Positions 8,942-17,670 of a stretch of 44,652 nucleotides of DNA are shown here, piece by piece (position 1 is the stretch's first letter; each line of letters starts with the position of its first letter). The DNA lies in contig NZ_QGSY01000331.1 of assembly GCF_003857035.1 (NCBI RefSeq), positions 1-44,652 of the forward strand, given 5' to 3'. The position numbers and the translations under genes are program-made. Source of the DNA: Micromonospora arida (GTDB lineage Bacteria; Actinomycetota; Actinomycetes; Mycobacteriales; Micromonosporaceae). The notes beneath the pieces were generated by a model. The model was not told where the DNA came from. It saw nothing but the letters and a program-made list of their open reading frames with translations, and made no database searches.

Positions 8942-9340
8942 ATGTGGGCGGACGACGCTGCGCTCGACGCGGCGGAGCGCCGGCTCGACGAGTGGGAAAC
9001 GTCGCTCGCCGAGCGGGCGGAACGAGCCAAGACACTGTCGGCGACGATGCGGGATCTGACCGGCACCGCCCACAACGCGGACCGGACTGTCGACGTCACC
9101 GTCGACTCGAACGGCCTGCTGATTGACCTGCGGCTCGACGAGCGCATCCGGCAACAACCCGCGGCGCATACCGCCCGGCAGATCCTGGACACCACCACTG
9201 CCGCACGCGCCGACCTGCTCCGACAGGTCAGCGACGCAGCCACGCAGTCATTTGGCGACGACGCGAGCGCCCAGGCCATCATCGACTCGTACCGCAGCCG
9301 GCTTCTCCCCGACCAGGGACCGAACGATGCCCGCCGGTGA
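8942..9340 (+). CDS. YbaB/EbfC-like small protein of a WXG toxin cassette
   Basis: A 132-aa protein with the ATG at 8942 chosen because GGAGG (8931-8935) is 6 nt upstream; the frame is open further upstream without a better start. Residues about 8-45 form a charged helix (LDEWETSLAERAERAKTLSA). A short beta segment VDVTVDSNGLLIDLRL and a second helix follow, the pattern of actinobacterial YbaB/EbfC-fold proteins often encoded next to WXG100 secretion substrates. It overlaps the following gene by 14 nt and starts a four-gene cassette. It may be a chaperone or adaptor for the toxin protein; that role is inferred from position. Confidence 0.75.
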   Translation: MWADDAALDAAERRLDEWETSLAERAERAKTLSATMRDLTGTAHNADRTVDVTVDSNGLLIDLRLDERIRQQPAAHTARQILDTTTAARADLLRQVSDAATQSFGDDASAQAIIDSYRSRLLPDQGPNDARR

Positions 9341-9647
9341 CGGCATCCAGGTCGACCCGGACGACCTGACCGCCCACGCCGCACGCCTCGATCGCTGCGC
9401 TGCCAGCCTCGAAACCGCCCAGCAGGCAGGCCAGCACGTCCGGCTGGGCACCGACGCCTACGGACAACTCTGCGCGATGATGCCAGTGTTGCTCGACGGC
9501 CTGCAGCGAACCCTGGTCGACGGCATCGGAGCCGCCGCCACATCCGTGCGGGACACCGCCGGCAAGCTCCGGGTCGGAGCCGACCGCTACCGAAGCTCCG
9601 ACGCCCACGCCAAACAGCTACTCGACAGGGTGCGACAGCGCTCGTGA
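9327..9647 (+). CDS. EspC/WXG100-like type VII secretion target
   Basis: This 106-aa, mostly helical protein starts at ATG 9327 inside the end of the previous gene (14-nt overlap). The sequence IQVDPDDLTAHAARLDRCA at the N-terminus and the later VDGIGAAATSVRDTAGKLR match the two-helix-hairpin ESX-1 secretion-associated EspC (DUF2580) type. Such proteins are exported, often as partners of larger WXG-headed effectors. It overlaps the toxin gene start by 4 nt (GTGA), indicating coupled translation and probably a complex with the toxin. No secretion machinery genes are in the window. Confidence 0.78.
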   Translation: MPAGDGIQVDPDDLTAHAARLDRCAASLETAQQAGQHVRLGTDAYGQLCAMMPVLLDGLQRTLVDGIGAAATSVRDTAGKLRVGADRYRSSDAHAKQLLDRVRQRS

Positions 9648-10927
9648 CGTCGAACCCGCTCGTCGCCGCCGCTGCGGACACCCCGCCGAGCGCCTGGGCG
9701 GGCGTGTGGATCTGCGAGGACATCGAACTCATCGCCCAGGGCGTCCGCAACGGCAGTTGGATCGACGGCAGCCTCGGCGTCGTGAGCGCCAGCCTGGACG
9801 CCCTCGCCCTCGTCTCCGACCCGGTCGGCGCCCTGCTCCAGTACGGCATCGCCTGGCTCATCGAACACGTCAAGCCGCTCAGTGAGGCGCTTGACTGGCT
9901 CGCCGGCGACCCGGCACAGATCACCGCGCACGCCCAGACCTGGCGCAACGTCGCCGGGTCGCTCCGCGACGACGCCGCCGAGCTGGCTCGCGCCGTCCGC
10001 ACCGACGTCGCAGGTTGGGGCGGCAGTGCCGGCCCCGCCTACCGCGGCTGGGCCAATGAACAGCAACAGGCCATCACCGGCCTCGCCCAGGGCGCCGACA
10101 CCATGGCCGCGATCACCGAAGGCGCCGCCGGCCTGGTGGCCGCCGTCCGACTCCTGGTCCGCGACGCCATCGCCACCTGCGTGTCCCGCATCATCGTGTA
10201 CGCGGGCGAACTCCTCATCACCGGTGGACTGGCCGCGCCGCTGGTCGTGGAGCAGGTCACGACCCTTGTCGCGTCGTGGGGGGCGCGGATTGCGCGGTTG
10301 TTGCGAGGGCTGCTGGCGAGTTTGCGGCGGCTGATTCCGGAGATGCGCAGGCTCGGTGACCTCATCGAGAGGCTCAAGCAGGCGCTGGGCCGACTTGGCG
10401 ACACTCCGCGCGGGCCTCCAGGGAACGCAGCAGATGGGGCTCGCGGCGTTCATGGAGGCCACACCACTCGACCTCGTAACCTTGCAGACTACGGCGGGCA
10501 GGACCGTTGGGCGGAGGAGGCGTACGAGGCGATCCGCCAGCAGGCCGACGCCGACGTCATAGCTGGCCACGTCGGAGACGCGCCCCGCCTGGACGGTTCC
10601 CGAGGTTTCTCTCAGGAGGAGATTGAGCAGATCCGCCGGCACGTCTTCTTCGACGCCCACCCAATGGATGACTATGCGGGCGGAGTCATCCATCAACGAT
10701 ACGATCCGAGCCCACCCATGGCTGAGGCGTGGCTGCGTTTACGGCGAGGTAGCCCACTGCCCGAGGATTACGCACTCTTGGAGCACGAGTTGGCAGAACT
10801 GCAGTACTACCGGACACACCCGCAGGCGGCATACCGGGAAGCACATCTTGCCGCCAACCAGGTGTCCAATTGGGAGACGTTCATACCCGGGCCGACATAC
10901 GAAGACTACTCGGGGATTGGAGGCTAG
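9644..10927 (+). CDS. WXG-headed polymorphic toxin candidate
   Basis: A 427-aa protein starting at GTG 9644 in a 4-nt overlap. Residues about 60-165 are a helical WXG-like leader with VAGWGGSAGPAYRGW near residue 125. A hydrophobic helical stretch follows (about 165-215) and a low-complexity Gly/Arg linker (about 260-285). The C-terminal 110 residues form a compact domain rich in conserved-looking polar residues: H333 and H339 in RRHVFFDAHPMDDY, H381-E382 in LLEHELAELQYY, H401 in REAHLAANQVSNWE. Leader, linker and variable C-terminal domain are the build of polymorphic toxins exported by type VII-like systems. The spaced His/Glu/Asp residues suggest a hydrolase, probably metal dependent. I do not recognise the toxin family with confidence. 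Confidence 0.72.
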   Translation: MTSNPLVAAAADTPPSAWAGVWICEDIELIAQGVRNGSWIDGSLGVVSASLDALALVSDPVGALLQYGIAWLIEHVKPLSEALDWLAGDPAQITAHAQTWRNVAGSLRDDAAELARAVRTDVAGWGGSAGPAYRGWANEQQQAITGLAQGADTMAAITEGAAGLVAAVRLLVRDAIATCVSRIIVYAGELLITGGLAAPLVVEQVTTLVASWGARIARLLRGLLASLRRLIPEMRRLGDLIERLKQALGRLGDTPRGPPGNAADGARGVHGGHTTRPRNLADYGGQDRWAEEAYEAIRQQADADVIAGHVGDAPRLDGSRGFSQEEIEQIRRHVFFDAHPMDDYAGGVIHQRYDPSPPMAEAWLRLRRGSPLPEDYALLEHELAELQYYRTHPQAAYREAHLAANQVSNWETFIPGPTYEDYSGIGG

Positions 10928-10930
10928 AAC

Positions 10931-11161
10931 GTGGGGATGATGGTGACCGCGCGGCGCGTGGAGGCGGCCGCAGGCGAGGTTCGGTACGAGTTCGGGTTGG
11001 ATGACAGGTTTGATCGAATCCTCACAATCGATCCGCACACCCTCGACGCCCGTGTCGAAGATGGCGATTTCAACTCAGCTGCGGGTGCGATCGCGTCAAA
11101 GATCGTCAAGGCCTGGCGATCGAGCGGTGAGTTTCCGTCGAGAATGCTGTTCGCAAGCTGA
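10931..11161 (+). CDS. Candidate immunity protein for the upstream toxin
   Basis: This small acidic/amphipathic protein (up to 76 aa) starts 3 nt after the toxin stop. GTG 10931, ATG 10937 and ATG 10940 are all possible starts, and the ATGs look more natural (MVTARRVEAAAGEVRYEFGL). The body contains DDRFDRILTIDPHTLDARV and ends in SSGEFPSRMLFAS. Its size, its place directly behind a polymorphic toxin and the lack of a signal peptide fit an immunity protein that neutralises the toxin in the producing cell. No known immunity family is recognised with certainty. Confidence 0.6.
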   Translation: MGMMVTARRVEAAAGEVRYEFGLDDRFDRILTIDPHTLDARVEDGDFNSAAGAIASKIVKAWRSSGEFPSRMLFAS

Positions 11162-11215
11162 GCGAATGACGCCGGTCTCTACCGGTAGCGCAACCGTAGT
11201 AGACCGAACGGAACG

Positions 11216-11388
11216 TCAGCGGCGGAAGCAGTCGCCGTCGTGGCAGTCGCGAAGGAGGCAGCGCCGGCCGGCCGGCATCAGCAGTTCACAGAAGACCCGG
11301 TGACGGAGGAACTGCTGGTCCTCCTCGGAGACGGTGGTCTCCCCCGGGTCGGTCATGGGCAGCACCAGCATCCATCGGCCGACCGCCA
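11216..11388 (-). pseudogene. Truncated copy of the small Cys/His protein gene
   Basis: On the minus strand this stretch encodes VGRWMLVLPMTDPGETTVSE and continues through HRVFCELLMP and RRCLLRDCHDG to FRR. It matches the C-terminal 55 residues of the intact protein at 18316-18567. The DNA is about 88% identical by eye over some 160 bp (about 20 mismatches). The N-terminal third is missing: upstream of VGRWMLV the sequence changes abruptly and is unrelated to the intact copy. The Cys/His spacing is retained, so decay is mainly by truncation. Both copies have the same orientation and flank the 1992-aa helicase gene. Confidence 0.75.
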
Positions 11389-11550
11389 ACCACCTGCAGG
11401 AGATCGTCGACAACAACCTCGGATCGTTGTGGATCGACGACTTGCCCCCCGCAGCACAACAGGAGATCGTCAGCCATCTGCGCAGCAGCCTGGTGACGGT
11501 TGGCGGGCGACAACTTCCGGAGACCGAGCACAAGGTCGACGTCATCCGCC
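11388..11550 (+). pseudogene. Fragment of a small (immunity-like?) protein
   Basis: The plus-strand frame reads NHLQEIVDNNLGSLWIDDLP, then PAAQQEIVSHLRSSLV and QLPETEHKVDVIRH, after which protein-like character stops. The composition and helix pattern look like a genuine conserved C-terminal segment rather than a shadow frame. It abuts the truncated minus-strand gene copy exactly where that copy's homology ends. It has no proper start. Its place behind a toxin-immunity pair suggests a leftover immunity-type gene, but the family is not recognised. Confidence 0.45.
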
Positions 11551-11604
11551 ATGACCAACCCGGTACTCACCTCGGCCCTGTTGCCGATGCGAGGTTGGCT
11601 GTCG

Positions 11605-14600
11605 TCAACCGCTGGTCAGGCGGCCCTCCTGGTCGTAGCGGAGGCGACCGCTGGTCAGGGCGACGTGCAGCCCGTACCGGAGTAGCTTGTCGATCTTTTC
11701 GGTGCGGCGGCGGTAGCCGAGCCGTTCCAGGCCGGCGCGCAGCAGCCGTTCCTCGTCCATGCTCGTCATGCCCTGGAGCACGTGCACGAAAGCGTTCGCC
11801 ACCTCCTCGGGTGGCACCTCCTCGAACGCACGGTCGTTGCTCGCCTGGGTGACCCGGTACGCGCGGTACGTCTGCGGGTCGGCGCCATCGGGCCAGGCGT
11901 ACCGGCTCACGGTCGGGTGCGTGAACAGGCGACGGGAGTCGACGAGGGACAGCACGGCGGTGCGCCGGTCCTCCCGGGTCCGGAGGAAACCGAACCGGGC
12001 GAGAGCGAGGCGTGCCAGCCGGTGCTGCTCGATGGGCCCCTCGGCCTCGATGATCTCGCGGAGCGCGTTCCGCATCAGATCACGGACGCGCCGGTCGGAA
12101 GCCAGGAGGTCGAGGTCGGCCTGGTCTCCGAGTGAGGTTGGAACGTACGGAACGAACGGGCTCACCGTGATGGTGTCGGCGGCCGAGGTTGCCGTGGTCG
12201 CGGCGGCGAGTGCAGTGACGGGTGCTGACGATCCGCCCCGGAGGGGCTCCTCGTCCAGCGCGAGGCGCGGCTGTGGCACCTCGCTGGCCGGTGTCGGACG
12301 CGGCGGCTCCACGTCCGTTGCGGGGCGCGGCTGTGGCAGCTCGACGCTCTCTGCGACAACCGACGACTCGGACTCGGATTCGGGTTCGGCGGTCGTGGGG
12401 GCCTCAGCTCGGGTGACCGCTTCGTCGACCCGGTCGAGTAGCGCCGACCGGTCGTGGATCCACGCCGGCAGCCAGAACCGCACGACCTCCGGCCAGCCCA
12501 TGATTGAGCGGAGAAGCGTCGGTGCGGAGTCCCGGTCGGCCACCGTCGGGCGGGCGCTCCAGTCCGGGCCGTCGAGCATGACGGCCACCTGCCACCGTGG
12601 TGAGCCTGGTGTGCGTACGGCGATGTCCACCGTGAAGTCGGAGAGACCGTGCGAGGTACGGACCTCGTGGCCGCGGTCGCGCAGCGCCGCGGCCACCTCG
12701 TCGCGGATCCGACTACGCCGCTCGGTGCGGTCGGTGGCCAGGTCGCCCAGACGGTCCGCACCGGCGGCGGCCATCTCGCAGTACGCCCGCAGGTGCTGCG
12801 TGCCCAGCGCCGACGTACGGGCGAGGTCGATGTCGGACGGGTCGAAGGACGAGTAGAGGACGACCTGGCGGCGGGCGCGGGTGATGGCCACGTTGAGCCG
12901 CCGCTCGCCGCCGGCCTGGCTGAGCGGGCCGAAGTTCAGCGGGAGCTGACCTGTTTCCAGGTTGGTGGAGAAGGCCAGGGAGAACAGGACGACGTCCCGT
13001 TCGTCGCCCTGCACGTTCTCCAGGTTCTTCACGAAGATCGGCTCCGCGACCGCACCGGAGAGCTGCTCACGGATGATCGGGTCGGTGCTCTCCTCCAGCA
13101 GGTTGAGGATCAGGTCCCGCTGCTGGATGTTGAAGGTGACCACGCCGACGGACTGGGTGGCGGTCGCCGGGTCGTGCAACCGCCGGGTGATGTCCGCGAG
13201 GATCGCCCGTGCCTCGACCTCGTTGGTGCGGGACCCGCCCCGGTCGTACTGGCCCTCGACGCGCCGCCAGCTGACGCCCGCGGAGCTGGCGGCACCGGGC
13301 GACGGGAGGCTGGAGAGCTTGTTGTCGTAGTAGTAGCGGTTGGAGAAGGCGATGAGGGACTCGTCGTGGCTGCGGTAGTGCCAGGACAGCCACCGCTGCG
13401 GCAGTCCCGACTCGACGGCCTCGCTGAGGATGCTTTCCAGGTCCTCCGGCACCGGGCCGTTGCCCTCGTCGACCTCGTCCACGCTGTGGCTGGCCTGCAT
13501 GATGCTGCTCGGCGGCATCTGCCGGGAGTCGCCGACGACCACCACGGCGCTGCCCCGGCCCATCGCGCCGATCGCCTCCGCCACCCGGATCTGCGAGGCC
13601 TCGTCGAAGATGACCAGGTCGAAACGTTGGCTCCCGGGCGCCAGGAAGTTCGCCGCGGACGCGGGGCTGACCAGCACGCACGGGGTCAGTGCGAGCACCG
13701 CGTCCGGGTACTGCTCGAACAGCTCCCGGAAGGACCGCCCGCCCCGCTTACGGCGCAGCTCCGCCGCGAAGTCAGCGAAGCGGCCACGCCGGTCGGCGGG
13801 GCTGAAGGGGCGGCGACGGACCAGCACCGACGGCAGCTGCGTCGGCAGCGCGGACCGCAGCTCGCCGGCGGCTGCCTCGAACTGGCTGATCTCGTCGTCG
13901 TGCAGTTCCGGGTCGAAGTACTGCAGGCCGCCGGCCCGTACCCGCTCGGCGAGGGACGCCGTCGCGACACCCCGGCGGTAGACCTCCTCGGCGAGATGCG
14001 CGGGCACCTCGGCGCGCAGCATCTGGTCCCGATAGTCGGTGAGGCCGGCCGAGGCGAGCACGTCGGCGTGGGCCAGGACGGTCGCCCATCGGCGCAGTGG
14101 GAACAACTCCTCGCTCTGCAACTCGTGCAGCCAGGCCGCGCCGTCGCGCTGCCAGGCATCGGTCCAGTGCGAACCGCCCGCCCACAGGGTCAGCTCGGCC
14201 TCACCGGAGCGCAGCACTCCGCGCCAGGCCCGCCATCGCGAGGCAAATCGGTCGAGCATTGCCGCGTCGGCGTCGGTGAACCCGCTCTGGAACAGCTCCC
14301 AGGCCTGCGGGTGCTGGCTCAGCAGCGTCCGGCCAACCCGGGTCGCCTCGACGGCTTCCGTCAGCCGCTCCTGCGCGTTCGGGTCCGTGGGCAACCACTG
14401 CGACAGCCGCAGCCCACCGAGACCCGGCAGATGTTGATGGAGCGCGGCGGCCTGCGCCCGGGCGGCGACCAACCGGCCGGTGAGCACCTCCACCTGTGCC
14501 ACGTCGAGCGTGGCACCGGCGACCAGATGCACCGCCAACCGGTCCGCGATGGCCTGGCGGCGCTTGCCCTTGCCGAACAACCGCTTCGCCGCCTCCTGGG

Positions 14601-17583
14601 CCTCACCGTGCCAGGCGGTCAACTCCGGTCGAGCGAACACGTCCGGCCGGAAGGTGGCCAGCTCACCGGCGAATCCCTGCCGGAAGGCCGCCAGGTCCGC
14701 CTGGAACCGGGCCACCGCCTCGTCCCACCGCCGGTCGCTGGCGTGCACTGTGGTCTGCCGGTCCGGCAACATTCCGCGTACGGCGAGCCAGGCGCCCGCC
14801 TGCAACTCGCTCACGGTCTCCGGGGCGGGCAGCGTCCGCAGCAACTCGACCAGGCGCGGGTACGCGGCGAGGTCGGCGCGGAGACGTTCGAGCTCACCAG
14901 CGATCTCGGTGACTGCGGCGCCGTGCAGCCCGTCGAGGCTGCGGCAGCCGCTGAGCGCCCACGGATGCGCGGGCCGGAGTCGGGCCGATCGTGCGGCCGC
15001 CGGGAACTCCCGCACTGTCGTCTCGACCTGCGCGCGTGCCGGGGCGGGTGCGTGCAGGTAGGCCACCGGGATCGGGGCGACCGGGCCGTTCCCGTACGCC
15101 AGGGTCTGCTCGTAGGCCGACCAGAGCGACATCCCGACGGGGTTGGTGGTGTGCACCTGGGCCGGGTACTCCGTCAGTGGGGCGAGCCGCGTCCGGTAGG
15201 CCGTCTCGACGGCCGTCCAGGTGCCGTCGCCGCCCTGGTCGTACTGGTCGAGCGCGTCGCGCAGCTGCTGGCGGATCGCGTTGAGGGACTGCTTGCGCCC
15301 GTGCAGGTCGAGCGCGAACGGCCCGAGGCCGATCTGCTTGAGGCGGCGCTTCACCACCTCCAGGGCCGCCTGCTTCTCGGCGACGAACAGTACCGACCGG
15401 CCCGCGCTGACCGCCCGGGCGATCATGTTGGTGATGGTCTGGGACTTGCCGGTGCCCGGCGGGCCCTCCAGGACGAAGGAGTGGCCCCGCTCGGCGCGCA
15501 CGATGGCCTGCATCTGCGACCCGTCGGCGGGAATGGGCAGGTGCAGGTCGGCCTCGTCGACGGCGATCTCGACGTCGTGCTCCGGGCGGGCGGGATCGTC
15601 GAACGTGGCACCGGAGGACTCGACCAGGTGCCGGACGACCGGGTTCTCCATGAACCGGGGCCAGTGGTCGGTGAGGTCCCGCCACATCTGGAAGGTGGAG
15701 AACTGCAGCAGTCGAAGACTGGCGGTCTCGTCGATGCGGTAGTTGAGCCGGTTGTCGAGCAACCCCGTGTTGATCGCCGCGAGGGTCTTGGCGATGTCGA
15801 TGCCGTGCTCGTCGAGGACCGGTCGCTCCAGCTCCGGGATCCGCACGCTGTGCTTCACCCGCAACCACTCGATCAGGCAGTAGTTCGGGCTGGCGACCTC
15901 GGTGCCGTCGATGACCATCGCGTACGGGCGACGGCCGCTGCCACCCTCGATGCGCACCGGTAGGAGGAACAGCGGCGCGTACGCCTCTCCCCCGGTCGCC
16001 TTCGTGTGCACCAGGGTGCCGATGGTCAGGTAGAGGTAGTTGCTGCCGGTCTCCTGCTCCATCGTGCGCGCCTCGCGCTGCAGCGCGCGCATCGCGGTCT
16101 TGTAGCGGGCGTCGGTGACCGCGCCGTAGACCCGCCGGTCGGTACGCAGCTCCCGGGTCAGGATCTCGGCGTCGAGGTCCTGCGCCCGACGTGCCCCGGC
16201 CAGCTCGTGGACGTGACTGATGTCGTCCTGCGGGATGACCTGCACCTGACGGCCGTCGTGGATGAGGTCGTCGAGCAGGGCCAGCGCACCCGCGGGCACG
16301 TGCAGGTCCAGGCCACGGCCACGCTTGGGCAGGTTGAGCAGCGGGTTACGCAGGCTCAGATCGAGCAGCGACTTCTTCCACTGCTGGACGCGCGCCGGTG
16401 AGCCGTCGGACTGCTGCGGCACCTCCTCGCCCTCGTCGGCGAACTGGCGCAGCTTCGCGGCGGCGACGCCGGGCGGAAGGTCGAGGGACGCTGTTATCTC
16501 CGGCGTCGCCTCGGCGTCGACCGCGGCGGGCGCGACCAGCTCGTCGGCTGACGGCAGCGGGCGGATCCCCGAACGATGGGCCAGGTGGACGTCGACGACG
16601 CCCTGCATGCGCTCACCGTCGCCGCGGAAGTGGCCGAGCCCGACGCGTACCGCCTCGGTGAAGGTCGCCGACTGCGCGCCCGGCCCGATGCGGGTCAGCT
16701 CGACCGGCACGGCCCGGCCCGAGTCGACCATCGAGATCAGCAGGTTGGTCTCGGTCACCGCGGCCGACCCCAGCCGTTCCTCCTCCAGCAGGAAGCCACC
16801 GAAGGCGTGCCCCGCGCTGATGAAGATGAGCGGGTGCAGCCCCGCCGCCTCCAGACACGCGGCGTACGTGACGGACAGGTCGAGGCAGTTGCCCAGTCGC
16901 CCGTCCAGGACGGCGGCAGTCGTTCGCACCTTCTGGCCGGTGTTCTCGAACGACGCCGGCAGGGTCTGATAGGTGATCTCGAGTTGGCGCAGCGCCTCGT
17001 ACACGGCGCCGGCGATCAGCGCCGCCCGCTCCGAACCCTCCTGGTAGCCCTGCAACGAGCCGGAACCCGTCCGCACCAGCAGCAGCTGGGCGGCGGCCCG
17101 CAGGACCGCCTCCACCGCCCGGGTGTTCGGCTGTACGAAGGCGGCCAGGCTGTCGTACAGGGCTGGGCTGTTGAACCACTCGTTGTGGGCCAGCACTCGT
17201 GACGGGGCGACCAACCGCAGGGTCTGCTCCTGAGCTTGCACCCGGAGGGTGTAGTCGACCGGGAACGCCTCGTCGGTGCGGTACAGCAGCACCTGGTCGG
17301 GCGTGAAGTCGCGGAAGTCGTCCCAGCTCGTGCTCGCCCCGGGGCGCAACGGCGCAGCGAGGGTACGCGTCCACGGCTCGGTCAGCGCGCCGTCCGGGCC
17401 TCGCAGTTCCAGCGTCAACGTCACGTCGGTCAGCGGCACCGCTCCCCGGTTCACGAGAATGAGGTGACGGACCAGCGGCACCCGGTTGTGCACCAGGGCG
17501 GCGTTGATCGCCGGCTGCACGATCAGCCCAACTTCGAGCTGGTCGTCGTCGGCGGTGAACTGCGCGAATACGCTGTCCGACAT
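11605..17583 (-). CDS. Giant DUF4011-type helicase-nuclease with a transglutaminase-like head
   Basis: A 1992-aa cytoplasmic protein with ATG 17583 preceded by a GGAGA ribosome site. In order: a beta-rich N-terminus (about 1-130); a transglutaminase-like fold with GNCLDLSVTYAACLEAAG (Cys near 232) and AGHAFGGFLLEEE (His near 260); a DUF4011 segment beginning QQWKKSLLDLSLRNPLLNLP near 400; a superfamily-1 helicase with Walker A EGPPGTGKSQTITN (about 703-716), Walker B LVIFDEASQ (about 1320) and late motifs NVQGDERDVVLFSLAF and LNVAITRARRQVVLYSS; a restriction-endonuclease-like (MTES_1575/Vsr-like) domain (about 1620-1715, SDFTVDIAVRTPG, WQVAVMLDGPDW); and a DUF3320-like C-terminus (about 1820-1990). 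Proteins of this build occur in defence islands; from memory, a DUF4011-helicase-Vsr protein has been reported as antiphage. It is last in a minus-strand operon, 87 nt after the 154-aa gene. Confidence 0.88.
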   Translation of the reverse strand: MSDSVFAQFTADDDQLEVGLIVQPAINAALVHNRVPLVRHLILVNRGAVPLTDVTLTLELRGPDGALTEPWTRTLAAPLRPGASTSWDDFRDFTPDQVLLYRTDEAFPVDYTLRVQAQEQTLRLVAPSRVLAHNEWFNSPALYDSLAAFVQPNTRAVEAVLRAAAQLLLVRTGSGSLQGYQEGSERAALIAGAVYEALRQLEITYQTLPASFENTGQKVRTTAAVLDGRLGNCLDLSVTYAACLEAAGLHPLIFISAGHAFGGFLLEEERLGSAAVTETNLLISMVDSGRAVPVELTRIGPGAQSATFTEAVRVGLGHFRGDGERMQGVVDVHLAHRSGIRPLPSADELVAPAAVDAEATPEITASLDLPPGVAAAKLRQFADEGEEVPQQSDGSPARVQQWKKSLLDLSLRNPLLNLPKRGRGLDLHVPAGALALLDDLIHDGRQVQVIPQDDISHVHELAGARRAQDLDAEILTRELRTDRRVYGAVTDARYKTAMRALQREARTMEQETGSNYLYLTIGTLVHTKATGGEAYAPLFLLPVRIEGGSGRRPYAMVIDGTEVASPNYCLIEWLRVKHSVRIPELERPVLDEHGIDIAKTLAAINTGLLDNRLNYRIDETASLRLLQFSTFQMWRDLTDHWPRFMENPVVRHLVESSGATFDDPARPEHDVEIAVDEADLHLPIPADGSQMQAIVRAERGHSFVLEGPPGTGKSQTITNMIARAVSAGRSVLFVAEKQAALEVVKRRLKQIGLGPFALDLHGRKQSLNAIRQQLRDALDQYDQGGDGTWTAVETAYRTRLAPLTEYPAQVHTTNPVGMSLWSAYEQTLAYGNGPVAPIPVAYLHAPAPARAQVETTVREFPAAARSARLRPAHPWALSGCRSLDGLHGAAVTEIAGELERLRADLAAYPRLVELLRTLPAPETVSELQAGAWLAVRGMLPDRQTTVHASDRRWDEAVARFQADLAAFRQGFAGELATFRPDVFARPELTAWHGEAQEAAKRLFGKGKRRQAIADRLAVHLVAGATLDVAQVEVLTGRLVAARAQAAALHQHLPGLGGLRLSQWLPTDPNAQERLTEAVEATRVGRTLLSQHPQAWELFQSGFTDADAAMLDRFASRWRAWRGVLRSGEAELTLWAGGSHWTDAWQRDGAAWLHELQSEELFPLRRWATVLAHADVLASAGLTDYRDQMLRAEVPAHLAEEVYRRGVATASLAERVRAGGLQYFDPELHDDEISQFEAAAGELRSALPTQLPSVLVRRRPFSPADRRGRFADFAAELRRKRGGRSFRELFEQYPDAVLALTPCVLVSPASAANFLAPGSQRFDLVIFDEASQIRVAEAIGAMGRGSAVVVVGDSRQMPPSSIMQASHSVDEVDEGNGPVPEDLESILSEAVESGLPQRWLSWHYRSHDESLIAFSNRYYYDNKLSSLPSPGAASSAGVSWRRVEGQYDRGGSRTNEVEARAILADITRRLHDPATATQSVGVVTFNIQQRDLILNLLEESTDPIIREQLSGAVAEPIFVKNLENVQGDERDVVLFSLAFSTNLETGQLPLNFGPLSQAGGERRLNVAITRARRQVVLYSSFDPSDIDLARTSALGTQHLRAYCEMAAAGADRLGDLATDRTERRSRIRDEVAAALRDRGHEVRTSHGLSDFTVDIAVRTPGSPRWQVAVMLDGPDWSARPTVADRDSAPTLLRSIMGWPEVVRFWLPAWIHDRSALLDRVDEAVTRAEAPTTAEPESESESSVVAESVELPQPRPATDVEPPRPTPASEVPQPRLALDEEPLRGGSSAPVTALAAATTATSAADTITVSPFVPYVPTSLGDQADLDLLASDRRVRDLMRNALREIIEAEGPIEQHRLARLALARFGFLRTREDRRTAVLSLVDSRRLFTHPTVSRYAWPDGADPQTYRAYRVTQASNDRAFEEVPPEEVANAFVHVLQGMTSMDEERLLRAGLERLGYRRRTEKIDKLLRYGLHVALTSGRLRYDQEGRLTSG

Positions 17584-17670
17584 GGGCGTTTCTCCAGGTG
17601 GGGAGACCAGGGAGGGCCAGCCTAGCGGTCAACCGACCGGTGGAGAGGGCCCCGGCCGTACGACGGTCTG

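Noticed and set aside
8719..10002. Long N-terminal extension of the TAXI gene on the minus strand
   Set aside because: It is antisense to the EbfC-like, EspC-like and toxin genes; the ATG at 8718 gives a proper lipoprotein signal.
10760..10850. Zincin-type HExxH metalloprotease motif in the toxin
   Set aside because: The sequence is HELAE, so the second His is missing; a classical zincin is not supported, though other metal-dependent chemistry is possible.
12649..15963. 1104-aa plus-strand open frame
   Set aside because: It lies entirely antisense to the helicase gene and has the Arg/Gly/Val-rich, domain-free composition of a shadow frame in GC-rich DNA.
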